Shown here: positions 35,775-44,003 of the stretch, piece after piece
Layout of the letters: every line of letters starts with the position of its first letter
Numbering within the stretch: position 1 is the stretch's first letter
Notes under the pieces: generated by a model
Told to the model about the DNA's origin: nothing
The model's database searches: none
The model's input: only the letters and a program-made list of their open reading frames with translations
Translations under genes and position numbers: made by a program
Assembly: GCF_029211325.2 (NCBI RefSeq)
Contig: NZ_CP135996.1
Span: forward strand, 1,922,001 to 1,986,000
Source of the DNA: Caproicibacterium argilliputei
GTDB taxonomy: Bacteria > Bacillota > Clostridia > Oscillospirales > Acutalibacteraceae
Reading direction: 5' to 3'
Length of the DNA stretch: 64,000 nucleotides

Positions 35775-36721
35775 TGGGCAAGTTAATGGTTTCTTCTTCC
35801 CCGCACGTTCACACTTCTGCCACAACCCAGCGCATCATGCTGGACGTAATCATCGCGCTGGTGCCAGCCATGGTGGCTTCGGTCATCCTGTTCGGCTGGC
35901 GCGCCGCGCTTCTGCTGATCATTTCGGTACTGACCTGTGTACTGTGTGAATACTTAAGCCGCAAGGTTATGAAGCGTGAAAACACGATGTTCGACCTTTC
36001 GGCTGTTGTCACCGGCATTTTGCTGGCGATGAACGTGCCGTCTTCCTTAAACCCGCTGATGCTCATGCTCGGCGATGTGGTTGCCATTGTGGTAGTCAAG
36101 CAGATGTTTGGCGGCATCGGGCAGAACTTTGTCAACCCGGCACTGATGGCACGCATTATCCTGATGAACTCTTTTCCCGGCCCAATGGCAACATGGCCAA
36201 AGCCGATGGCGGCAGACGCCGCGACCACGGCAACCCCGCTTGGAATTTTAAACGAGGGCGGCAGCCTGACGCCGGATTACCTGCAGCTGTTTTTGGGATA
36301 CCGCGGCGGTTGCCTGGGCGAAACCTGCGCACTGGCACTGTTGCTCGGCTTTGCCTACCTGCTATACCGCAAGGTGATTACGCCGGTGATTCCACTGGTT
36401 TACATCGGCACAGCAGCATTCCTTTCCCTGCTGATGGGACGCGATGTCCTGATGGATATTCTGGCAGGTGGTCTGCTGCTGGGTGCCATCTTTATGGCAA
36501 CCGACTACACCACCAGCCCTATTACGTTGAAAGGACAGATTTTTTACGCCATCGGCTGCGGCTGCCTGACCATGCTGATTCGGCAGTTCGGCTCTCTGCC
36601 AGAAGGCGTTTCTTATTCCATCATCATCATGAACATTCTCACACCGCTGATTGAGCGCGCCACCCGCCCGCACGCCTTTGGCAAAGCGCCGGAGAAAGCA
36701 AAGGAGGCGGCAAAGCAATGA
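35774..36721 (+). CDS. rnfD: Rnf complex subunit D
   Basis: 315 residues, about nine to ten membrane helices. Carries covalent FMN in characterised Rnf/Nqr complexes. The attachment region here reads TTATPLGIL (T154 of ATPL is the likely acceptor). The usual SGAT is changed to TTAT. Further signatures: GQNFVNPALMARIIL and MATDYTTSP. Overlaps rnfC by one base and rnfG by four (ATGA). Confidence 0.95.
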   Translation: MGKLMVSSSPHVHTSATTQRIMLDVIIALVPAMVASVILFGWRAALLLIISVLTCVLCEYLSRKVMKRENTMFDLSAVVTGILLAMNVPSSLNPLMLMLGDVVAIVVVKQMFGGIGQNFVNPALMARIILMNSFPGPMATWPKPMAADAATTATPLGILNEGGSLTPDYLQLFLGYRGGCLGETCALALLLGFAYLLYRKVITPVIPLVYIGTAAFLSLLMGRDVLMDILAGGLLLGAIFMATDYTTSPITLKGQIFYAIGCGCLTMLIRQFGSLPEGVSYSIIIMNILTPLIERATRPHAFGKAPEKAKEAAKQ

Positions 36722-37287
36722 AAACAAAAGTCACTGCAAAGGATGTTGCCAAACCGGTTGTCGTCCTCTTTCTAATTTGTCTGATTGTTTCGCTGATGCT
36801 TGCTTTCACCAACGAACTGACCAAAAACAAGATTGTGGAAATCAATCAGCAAAATGAGCAGGCGAGCCAGCAGCAGGTGCTGCCGGGCGCTGACTCCTTT
36901 GAAACCAAAACCTCGCAGGGCGTGACCTACTCGGTCGGCAAAAAGGGCGGTGCCGTGACAGGCTATGTCTTTACAACCACCAGCAAAAGCTACGGCGGCG
37001 ACGTCAAAGTCATGACCGGCATCAGCAAAGATGGCAAAGTTACCGGTGTCAATCTGCTGGAAACCAGTGACACCCCCGGCTTAGGTCTGAATGCACAGGA
37101 TGCTTCGTTCCGTGACCAGTACAAGCAGAAGGTGCCCGACAGCGGTCAGTTTGAGGTCAACAAAAGCGGCAAAACCGGCGACGGGCAGATTGCCGCACTG
37201 ACCGGCGCAACCATTACCAGCCGCGCGGTTACAGATGCTGTCAATCAGGCAGTCAAAACATTCAACACTGTAAAAGGAGGTGCCTGA
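36718..37287 (+). CDS. rnfG: Rnf complex subunit G
   Basis: 189 residues. One N-terminal membrane helix (VVVLFLICLIVSLMLAF) and an extracytoplasmic FMN-binding domain. LTGATITSRAV contains the ApbE flavinylation motif, with T165 after GA as the probable acceptor. GLGLNAQDASF is the second conserved element. ATGA overlap with rnfD; three bases before rnfE. Confidence 0.95.
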   Translation: MKTKVTAKDVAKPVVVLFLICLIVSLMLAFTNELTKNKIVEINQQNEQASQQQVLPGADSFETKTSQGVTYSVGKKGGAVTGYVFTTTSKSYGGDVKVMTGISKDGKVTGVNLLETSDTPGLGLNAQDASFRDQYKQKVPDSGQFEVNKSGKTGDGQIAALTGATITSRAVTDAVNQAVKTFNTVKGGA

Positions 37288-37290
37288 CAG

Positions 37291-38067
37291 ATGGCTGAAA
37301 CGAAAACAAGCCTTTGGCATGAGTTTTCCAAAGGTCTGATTAAGGAAAACCCGGTTCTTCGTCTGGTTCTGGGCTGCTGCTCCACGCTGGCGCTGTCCAC
37401 CGCGGCCAGCAACTCCATCGGGATGGGCGTTGCCACCACCTTTGTTCTGGTTTGCTCCAACGCCGTTATCTCCGCTTTGCGCAACGTGATTCCCAACAAA
37501 GTCCGCATTCCCTGTTACATTGTCATCATTGCAGGCTTCGTTTCTGTTGTGCAAATGCTCATTGAGGCTTTTTCACCCGGACTGAAAGACACGCTCGGCA
37601 TTTACCTGCCGCTGATTGTGGTCAACTGCATCATTCTGGGCCGTGCGGAAGGCTTTGCAAACAAAAACAAAGTGCTGCCCAGCATCATGGATGGTTTGGG
37701 TATGGGCTGCGGTTTTACCCTGACGCTGCTGCTCATGGGCACCATCCGTGAAATTCTCGGTTCCGGTACGTTTTTCGGTCTGCAGGTACTGCCGTCCATG
37801 TACCCCGGCATCATCATTTTCCTGCTTCCTCCCGGCGGCTTCTTTGTGTTTGGCATTCTCATGGCGATTACCAACTACATCACCGAACGCCGCGGCGGCA
37901 AGCCGGTGCTCGAAATGAACTGCAGTTCCTGCCCAATGAGCGGCTGCTGCGGACATATTGAGGAAAAGCAGGCAGCGCACGCGCCGGCACAGGTTTCGGC
38001 TCAAAGCGCTGTGGAAAACAAATTTATTCGCGAGCCTGCGGAAAAGGAAAAGGCAGGTGAGCGGTAA
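37291..38067 (+). CDS. rnfE: Rnf complex subunit E with Cys-rich C-terminal tail
   Basis: 258 residues. Six membrane helices to about residue 195. The membrane-embedded Cys positions that hold a [2Fe-2S] cluster with RnfA appear as LGCCSTLA (29/30) and VNCIILGRAEGFA (113). The C-terminal about 50 residues are an extension with CSSCPMSGCCGH (C211, C214, C219, C220, H222) followed by an Ala/Gln/Glu-rich stretch. The Cys cluster could bind metal; I cannot say from sequence. Stop overlaps the next ATG as TAATG. Confidence 0.94.
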   Translation: MAETKTSLWHEFSKGLIKENPVLRLVLGCCSTLALSTAASNSIGMGVATTFVLVCSNAVISALRNVIPNKVRIPCYIVIIAGFVSVVQMLIEAFSPGLKDTLGIYLPLIVVNCIILGRAEGFANKNKVLPSIMDGLGMGCGFTLTLLLMGTIREILGSGTFFGLQVLPSMYPGIIIFLLPPGGFFVFGILMAITNYITERRGGKPVLEMNCSSCPMSGCCGHIEEKQAAHAPAQVSAQSAVENKFIREPAEKEKAGER

Positions 38068-39539
38068 TGGATAAAAACCAGTTTCTCGTTTCGCTGTTTT
38101 CCATTTTCCTCTCCTCTATTTTAACGGAAAACTACATTCTCAGTAAGTTCCTCGGCATCTGCCCGTTTTTGGGCGTTTCTAAAAAGCTGGACACCGCAAC
38201 CGGCATGAGCATGGCGGTCATTGTGGTTATGTTTATTTCGACTGCGGTCACCTTCCCCATTGACCAGTACCTGCTGAAACCCTACAACATGGAATATATG
38301 CAGGTGGTTGTGTTCATTTTAATCATTGCCTCCTTGGTACAACTGATTGAAACTATCCTCAAAAAATCGATGCCCGCCCTGTACCAAGCGCTCGGCATTT
38401 ACCTGCCGTTGATTACCACCAACTGCGCCGTGCTGGGCATTACGCAGCTGGTTCTGACCAAAAACGAAAACTACGGTCAGGCGCTGGTCAATGCCTTTGG
38501 CTCCGGTGTCGGTTTCTTAGTGGCCATGGTGATTTTTGCGGGTGTCCGCGAGCGCACCGAACGCAACGACTTCCCGAAATTCATGCAGGGTCTGCCCATT
38601 ACACTGGTTTCCGCCTCCCTGGTAGCAGCCTCGTTTCTGGGCTTTGCCGGTATGGTTGACGGGATGTTCGGTTCTGTGACGCTGGAAGCACCGAAAACCT
38701 CTACCATAGAGCTTTCCGGCTCCATGCAGATTATCATTCCGGTGGTCACCGTCTGCGTACTAGGCATTCTGTTCGCCCTGATTCTTTCGGTAGCTTCCAC
38801 CATTCTGGCCGTTCCGAAAGACCAAAAGGAAGAGGATATCCGCGCCATGCTGCCCGGCGCCAACTGCGGCGCGTGCGGCTTTTCAGGCTGTGACGGTTAC
38901 GCCGCCGCATTGGCACAGGGAGAGGCAAAACCCGGCCTGTGCGCACCCGGCGGTGCAATTGTTGCAAAAGCAATCGGCGACTACCTCGGTGTCGGCGGCA
39001 GCGCCGACGCACAAGTGGCGGTTGTCCAGTGCCTGGGCAATGATGACAACTGCACAGACAAAGTGGTGTACGAAGGCATTTCTACCTGTGCGGCTGCAAG
39101 CCTGGTTTCAGGCGGCCCCACCAGCTGTGCTTACGGCTGCATGGGTATCGGCGACTGCGTCAATGCCTGCCAGTATGATGCCATCCAAGTCTGCAACGGT
39201 GCCGCTGTGGTAGACGTCACCCGCTGCGTCGGCTGCACCATGTGCGCACAGGCGTGCCCGCGCCATCTGATTCAGATGGTACCGAAGAAACGGCAGGCCG
39301 TAAACCGCTGCTCGAACTGCGACAAGGGCGCAGCAACCACGAAGGTCTGCAAAGTGGGCTGCATTGGTTGCGGCAAGTGCGCAAAGGTCTGCCCGAAAGA
39401 GGCCATCACCATTGAAAACTTCAACGCAACTGTTGACCCGCAGAAATGCGTGGGCTGCGGACTGTGCACAAAGGAATGTCCGCGCGGCTGTTTGACGATG
39501 ATGCTTGTACCAAAAGCAGATACACCGGCAAACACATAA
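38067..39539 (+). CDS. rnfAB: RnfA-RnfB fusion protein of the Rnf complex
   Basis: 490 residues in one open frame. Residues 1-about 197 are RnfA: six membrane helices, LGICPFLGVSKK (C32) and TTNCAVLG (C120), the Cys pair of the membrane [2Fe-2S] site. About 20 linker residues (198-219) lead without a stop into RnfB: membrane helix 221-248, then MLPGANCGACGFSGCDGYA (C267, C270, C275, C292), a Cys-rich middle (C322-C368), and ferredoxin-like motifs at C387-C397, C415-C442 and C461-C471. RnfB normally is a separate gene after rnfA. An internal ATG (38724) has no SD site, so separate RnfB synthesis looks unlikely. Confidence 0.93.
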   Translation: MDKNQFLVSLFSIFLSSILTENYILSKFLGICPFLGVSKKLDTATGMSMAVIVVMFISTAVTFPIDQYLLKPYNMEYMQVVVFILIIASLVQLIETILKKSMPALYQALGIYLPLITTNCAVLGITQLVLTKNENYGQALVNAFGSGVGFLVAMVIFAGVRERTERNDFPKFMQGLPITLVSASLVAASFLGFAGMVDGMFGSVTLEAPKTSTIELSGSMQIIIPVVTVCVLGILFALILSVASTILAVPKDQKEEDIRAMLPGANCGACGFSGCDGYAAALAQGEAKPGLCAPGGAIVAKAIGDYLGVGGSADAQVAVVQCLGNDDNCTDKVVYEGISTCAAASLVSGGPTSCAYGCMGIGDCVNACQYDAIQVCNGAAVVDVTRCVGCTMCAQACPRHLIQMVPKKRQAVNRCSNCDKGAATTKVCKVGCIGCGKCAKVCPKEAITIENFNATVDPQKCVGCGLCTKECPRGCLTMMLVPKADTPANT

Positions 39540-39562
39540 AGACAGCCCCGTATAGAATAAAA

Positions 39563-39609
39563 ACCAGGCTTTGCTATACCCACATTGGGCATACAGAGCC
39601 TGATTTTTT
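39563..39609 (+). terminator. Intrinsic terminator of the rnf locus
   Basis: CAGGCT (39565-39570) pairs with AGCCTG (39597-39602), inner arms TATACCC/GGGCATA, followed by TTTTTT. Confidence 0.7.
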
Positions 39610-39649
39610 GCGCTTTTTTCCATCGGCTTTCACTGCAATTTCCTGCTCT

Positions 39650-39670
39650 GCTATCAATTATTTTGATAGC
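39650..39670. promoter_or_regulatory. Perfect inverted repeat upstream of metE (candidate operator)
   Basis: GCTATCAA-N5-TTGATAGC. It lies about 45 bp upstream of the -10-like TATACT (39715-39720). Spacing and symmetry suit a LysR-type site. The -35 of this promoter is poor, which would fit activator dependence. Confidence 0.6.
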
Positions 39671-39763
39671 TGTACATCAAAAAATGCCATTACCTGATTA
39701 CCGGTATTTTGTGTTATACTCATACCAAACAAAAAGAATATGAAAAAAATAGGAGTGTGGCAT

Positions 39764-42040
39764 ATGCTGACTTCCGTCATTGGATACCCGCGCATTGGCG
39801 CGGAACGAGAACTGAAATTTGCCCTGCAGCATTACTGGAAGCAGGAGATTTCCGCAGAAGAGCTGGCGCAGACCGCCGCAGATTTGCGGCGTACACATTG
39901 GCAAACCCAGCAGGACGCCGGGATTGACCTGATTCCTTCCAACGATTTTTCGTACTACGACAATCTGCTGGACACCGCAGTTCTGCTGAATGTGGTTCCG
40001 GAACGGTTCCGTGCGCTGGGGCTTTCCGAACTGGACACCTACTTTGCCATGGCGCGCGGCTTTCAGCATAAACAGGGCGACGTGCACGCGCTTGCCATGA
40101 AAAAATGGTTTAACACTAACTACCACTATGTTGTGCCGGAACTGGACGACAACACGGCGATCCGCCTTGCTGGAAGCAAGCCGGTGGATGAATTCCTGGA
40201 AGCCAAGCGTGCCGGAATCCTGACGAAGCCGGTACTGATTGGCCCTTACACGTTCCTAAAGCTGGCACGTTTCCGCACCGAAAAAACCGCACAAGACTTC
40301 GCGCCGGACACTGCAAATGCCTACGCTGAACTGCTTGCCAAACTGGCGGATGCCGGAGCAGGCTGGGTACAGTTTGATGAGCCAGCACTGGTCATGGATC
40401 TCACCGCAGCAGACCTTGCGCTGTTTACAGACCTGTACCGCACGATTCTTGCCAAAAAAGGAACTGCCAAAGTGCTGCTGCAGACGTATTTCGGCGACAT
40501 CCGCGACTGCTTTACGCAGGCCGCCGACCTGCCGTTTGACGGAATCGGTCTGGACTTTTCAGAGGGGCGTGAAAGCCTCGCTCTGGTAGAGGCGCACGGA
40601 TTCCCCGCTGACAAAATTCTGTTTGCCGGTGTTGTAAACGGCAAAAACATCTGGAAAAATCATTACAGCAAAACGCTCGCACTGCTGAAAAAGCTGCAGC
40701 CCTACGCTGCGCAGACCGCACTTTCCACCTCCTGCTCCCTTCTGCACGTTCCGTATACTCTGAAAAGTGAAACCAAGCTGCCACAGGCAAAGAAAGTTGC
40801 TTTCGCCTTTGCACAGGAAAAGCTGGCGGAACTGCAGGAACTGGCATTGCTGGCAGATGGCACCGACAGCAATGCACCGCGTGTTCTGGCGGAAAATGAC
40901 GCGCTCTTTGCTGCGGAACGTTCCGGCAAAAATCCGGCTGTCCGCGCACAGGTGGCTGCCCTGACTGCGGCGGATTTCACACGAAAGCCGGACTTTGCAA
41001 AGCGGGAGCAGATTCAGAAAGCGGAATTCGGCCTGCCGCTGCTGCCAACCACGACCATCGGCTCGTTTCCACAGACCAAAGAGGTGAAAGCCGCCCGTGC
41101 ACGTCACGCGCACGGCGAAATCAGTGACACCGAATACCGGACTTTCCTCCGCCAGCAGATTGCGGACTGCATTGCCCTGCAGGAAAAGATTGGGCTGGAT
41201 GTTCTGGTTCACGGCGAATATGAGCGAAACGACATGGTCGAATACTTCGGCGAGCACTTGGAAGGATTCCTGTTTACCGAAAAGGCATGGGTGCAGTCCT
41301 ACGGCAGCCGCTGTGTCAAACCACCAATCATCTGGGGCGATGTTTCCCGCAAAGCACCGATTACGGTGGAATGGGCCGTTTACGCGCAAAGCCTGACCCG
41401 AAAGCCTGTCAAGGGGATGCTGACCGGCCCGGTAACCATTCTCAACTGGTCTTTCCCGCGCGAAGATATCACTCATCGGGAATCCACCCTGCAGATTGCG
41501 CTGGCAGTGCGGGAGGAAGTTCTGGACTTGGAAGCACACGGCATTCGCATCATCCAAATTGACGAAGCGGCCCTGCGAGAAAAGCTGCCGCTGCGCAAAA
41601 GCGACTGGCACAGCGCCTATCTGGACTGGGCAGTGCCGGCATTCCGACTGGTACACAGCGGCGTCAAACCAGAAACGCAGATTCACACGCATATGTGCTA
41701 CAGCGAATTTCAAGATATTCTCGCTGACATCGACGCCATGGACGCAGACGTCATCTCCTTTGAGGCTTCCCGTTCCGACCTTTCCCTGCTGGACGCACTG
41801 GCGGAAACACAGTTCAAAACAGAAGTTGGCCCCGGCGTTTATGACATTCATTCTCCGCGTGTACCCTCTGCTGAAGAGATGGAAACCGCCTTGCACAAAA
41901 TGCTTGCCAAACTGGACCGCAAAAAGCTGTGGGTGAATCCGGACTGCGGACTGAAAACACGCGGTACTGCTGAAACCCTGCCCAGCCTGACCCATCTGGT
42001 GCAGGCGGCAAAAGCTGTGAGAAAGGAATTGGAGGCATGA
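39764..42040 (+). CDS. metE: Cobalamin-independent methionine synthase
   Basis: 758 residues. Transfers the methyl group of 5-methyl-THF-(polyglutamate) to homocysteine. The N-terminal half ([34 protein letters not shown]) is a duplicated barrel; the catalytic C-terminal half starts [15 protein letters not shown] and contains [23 protein letters not shown] with zinc His/Cys, and PDCGLKTRG with the second zinc Cys. ATG 39764 has AGGAG eight bases upstream. metE and metF overlap by four bases, so the methyl donor and its user are made together. No S-box is seen in the short leader. Confidence 0.97.
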   Translation: MLTSVIGYPRIGAERELKFALQHYWKQEISAEELAQTAADLRRTHWQTQQDAGIDLIPSNDFSYYDNLLDTAVLLNVVPERFRALGLSELDTYFAMARGFQHKQGDVHALAMKKWFNTNYHYVVPELDDNTAIRLAGSKPVDEFLEAKRAGILTKPVLIGPYTFLKLARFRTEKTAQDFAPDTANAYAELLAKLADAGAGWVQFDEPALVMDLTAADLALFTDLYRTILAKKGTAKVLLQTYFGDIRDCFTQAADLPFDGIGLDFSEGRESLALVEAHGFPADKILFAGVVNGKNIWKNHYSKTLALLKKLQPYAAQTALSTSCSLLHVPYTLKSETKLPQAKKVAFAFAQEKLAELQELALLADGTDSNAPRVLAENDALFAAERSGKNPAVRAQVAALTAADFTRKPDFAKREQIQKAEFGLPLLPTTTIGSFPQTKEVKAARARHAHGEISDTEYRTFLRQQIADCIALQEKIGLDVLVHGEYERNDMVEYFGEHLEGFLFTEKAWVQSYGSRCVKPPIIWGDVSRKAPITVEWAVYAQSLTRKPVKGMLTGPVTILNWSFPREDITHRESTLQIALAVREEVLDLEAHGIRIIQIDEAALREKLPLRKSDWHSAYLDWAVPAFRLVHSGVKPETQIHTHMCYSEFQDILADIDAMDADVISFEASRSDLSLLDALAETQFKTEVGPGVYDIHSPRVPSAEEMETALHKMLAKLDRKKLWVNPDCGLKTRGTAETLPSLTHLVQAAKAVRKELEA

Positions 42041-42894
42041 TTTCCGAAACACTGTTCCAAAATCACACTGTTTTTTCCTTTGAAGTCTTTCCGCCAAAGC
42101 GTTCTGCTCCCATTGACACCATCTACCGCACGCTGGACGGTCTGCGTGGCCTGCGTCCCGACTTCATCAGTGTCACTTACGGCGCTGCGGGAAGTCAAAA
42201 CAGTACTTCTACGGTTGCGCTTGCCGCCGCAATTCAAAACCGCTTCGGCATGGAAAGTGTGGCGCATTTGCCCTGCCTGTATCTTTCAAAAGCACAGGCG
42301 CTCGAAACCACTGACCAGCTGCTGGAACACGGCGTACAGAACATTTTGGTGCTGCGCGGCGACAAAGTGCCGGAGCTTCCGCCGCAGGGCGACTTCCCGC
42401 ACGCCGCAAATCTGATTGCCTTTTTGCACAGCAGCCGTCTGCACCTGCTTGCGGCGTGCTACCCAGAGGTACACCCGGAAGCTGAAAGCGCCGAAAGCGA
42501 CCTGCAGCACTTAAAGGAAAAAACAGACGCCGGCGCCAACCATTTGATTTCTCAGCTTTTTCTGGACAATGCCTGCTTTTACCGGTTTGTCCGGCGTGCC
42601 CGCGCCGCCGGAATCACCGCCCCCATTGAGGCCGGCATCATGCCGGTTATCAATCGAAAGCAGATTCTGCATATGACCAGCCTGTGCGGTGCCGCACTAC
42701 CGGAAAAATTCACAGTGATGATGGACAAATACGGTGACAATCCGGAGGCCATGCGCGACGCGGGAATCGCCTATGCCGTTGATCAAATTGTCGACCTGGT
42801 TTCACACGGTGTCGACGGCATTCATCTTTACACTATGAACAACCCGCTGGTTGCCCGAAAAATCAGCGAAGCAACCGCAACCCTTTTTCACTAA
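42037..42894 (+). CDS. metF: Methylenetetrahydrofolate reductase
   Basis: 285 residues. FAD TIM barrel that reduces 5,10-methylene-THF to 5-methyl-THF, the substrate of Met[16 protein letters not shown] (with the catalytic Glu), [36 protein letters not shown] and [14 protein letters not shown] are all present. Overlaps metE as ATGA. Confidence 0.96.
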   Translation: MISETLFQNHTVFSFEVFPPKRSAPIDTIYRTLDGLRGLRPDFISVTYGAAGSQNSTSTVALAAAIQNRFGMESVAHLPCLYLSKAQALETTDQLLEHGVQNILVLRGDKVPELPPQGDFPHAANLIAFLHSSRLHLLAACYPEVHPEAESAESDLQHLKEKTDAGANHLISQLFLDNACFYRFVRRARAAGITAPIEAGIMPVINRKQILHMTSLCGAALPEKFTVMMDKYGDNPEAMRDAGIAYAVDQIVDLVSHGVDGIHLYTMNNPLVARKISEATATLFH

Positions 42895-42932
42895 AAACCC
42901 GCCCTGACACATTGTGCCGGGGCGGGTTTTTA
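42895..42932. terminator. Terminator between metF and the LysR gene
   Basis: AAACCCGCCC / GGGCGGGTTT hairpin with T-run; serves the convergent genes. Confidence 0.85.
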
Positions 42933-42940
42933 ATGTATGC

Positions 42941-43864
42941 CTAAGACAGCACGGCAAAGCCGTCTTGCTCTAAAATTTCCTTTAACTTCTGCAGGTACCG
43001 CTGTGCCGCAACACTCAGCCGCGCCTTTTTGTTGTAAATCCACCCGACCTGCATGGAGTCTTCCGCCTGCAGCGGCACCGAAACAATATTGTCGCCATTG
43101 AGGTTGCGGTTGAGCACGCCGGTGCAGATGGTATATCCGTTGAGCCCAATCAGCAGGTTAAACAGCGTGGCGCGGTCGCTCACCGCAATGCTTTTAGCGT
43201 GTGCTTCCGTACTCAGAATTTCTTCTGAAAAATAAAAGGAATTGTAAGCGCCCTGCTCAAAGGAAAGGCAGGGATACGGTTTAAGGTCTTCCAATGTCAC
43301 CGACTGCCGCCCTGCTAACGGGTGCCGGCTGCTGACAAATACGTGTGGCTGCGCCAGAAACAGCGGTTGAAACTGCAGGTGCATTTCCTGAAACAGCTTG
43401 GTCATGACGCTGCGGTTAAACGTATTGAGGTAAAGAATCCCGATTTCACTGCGCAGGGTGCTGACATCCTCCAGAATATCGTGCGTGCGCGTTTCCCGCA
43501 AGGTGAATTTGTACTCCGCCGCGTCTGTTTCCCGAATCATCGCCACAAACGCTTCGACAGCGAAAGCATAGTGCTGAGTAGAAACCGCGCAGAGCTGCTT
43601 CTGCGGCGGACGGTTCAGGTACCGCTGCTCCAGCAGTTCAGTCTGCTCCAAAATCTGGCGGGCATAAGAGAGAAACTCCGCCCCCTCCGCCGTCAGGGAA
43701 ATGCCATGCGCGCTGCGGTAAAAAATTTCAATTTTCAGCTCTTTCTCCAGCTCCTTCACGGAGCTGGAGAGCGTGGACTGCGCGATATAAAGCTGCTTCG
43801 CCGCTTCATTCATCGACCCGCAGTTCACAATCTTAGATATATACCGCAGCTGCTGTAAAGTCAT
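42941..43864 (-). CDS. LysR-family transcriptional regulator
   Basis: 307 residues. N-terminal winged helix (LQQLRYISKIVNCGSMNEAAKQLYIAQSTLSSSVKELEKEL) and a C-terminal periplasmic-binding-like effector domain. It is convergent to metE-metF, only 46 bp from metF. LysR proteins such as MetR/MtaR regulate metE in other bacteria, so it is a candidate for the inverted repeat at 39650, but effector and targets are inference. Promoter at 43897-43925 is strong. Confidence 0.9.
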   Translation of the reverse strand: MTLQQLRYISKIVNCGSMNEAAKQLYIAQSTLSSSVKELEKELKIEIFYRSAHGISLTAEGAEFLSYARQILEQTELLEQRYLNRPPQKQLCAVSTQHYAFAVEAFVAMIRETDAAEYKFTLRETRTHDILEDVSTLRSEIGILYLNTFNRSVMTKLFQEMHLQFQPLFLAQPHVFVSSRHPLAGRQSVTLEDLKPYPCLSFEQGAYNSFYFSEEILSTEAHAKSIAVSDRATLFNLLIGLNGYTICTGVLNRNLNGDNIVSVPLQAEDSMQVGWIYNKKARLSVAAQRYLQKLKEILEQDGFAVLS

Positions 43865-43896
43865 GCTCTTTCCCTCTTTCCTGTATTTCTTCTTTT

Positions 43897-43925
43897 ATCA
43901 TACCCCTGCCGAACCGGTCTGTCAA
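43897..43925 (-). promoter_or_regulatory. Promoter of the LysR gene
   Basis: TTGACA (43920-43925), 17-bp spacer, TATGAT (43897-43902) on the minus strand. Confidence 0.75.
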
Positions 43926-43949
43926 ACCGCGGAGGGTGCAGGCAGAGCA

Positions 43950-43988
43950 GCAAAAGGGCCTGCGCTCTGTGCGAACGCAAGCCCTTTT
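43950..43988. terminator. Terminator after the chemoreceptor gene
   Basis: AAAAGGGC..TGCG and CGCA..GCCCTTTT arms; serves the minus-strand chemoreceptor gene. Confidence 0.8.
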
Positions 43989-44003
43989 GCAGATAACTGC
44001 CGG

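Noticed and set aside
34413..35825. 470-codon minus-strand open frame
   Set aside because: Antisense to rnfC with its Fe-S motifs; no SD site or family similarity.
36718..37287. Possible pseudogene or frameshift in rnf genes
   Set aside because: All rnf frames are full-length with overlapping starts and stops; only the AB junction deviates, and it is in frame.
39541..39763. SAM riboswitch in front of metE
   Set aside because: The predicted transcript leader is only about 40 nt and no S-box elements are visible.
40559..42097. 512-codon minus-strand open frame
   Set aside because: Antisense to metE, which has intact catalytic motifs.
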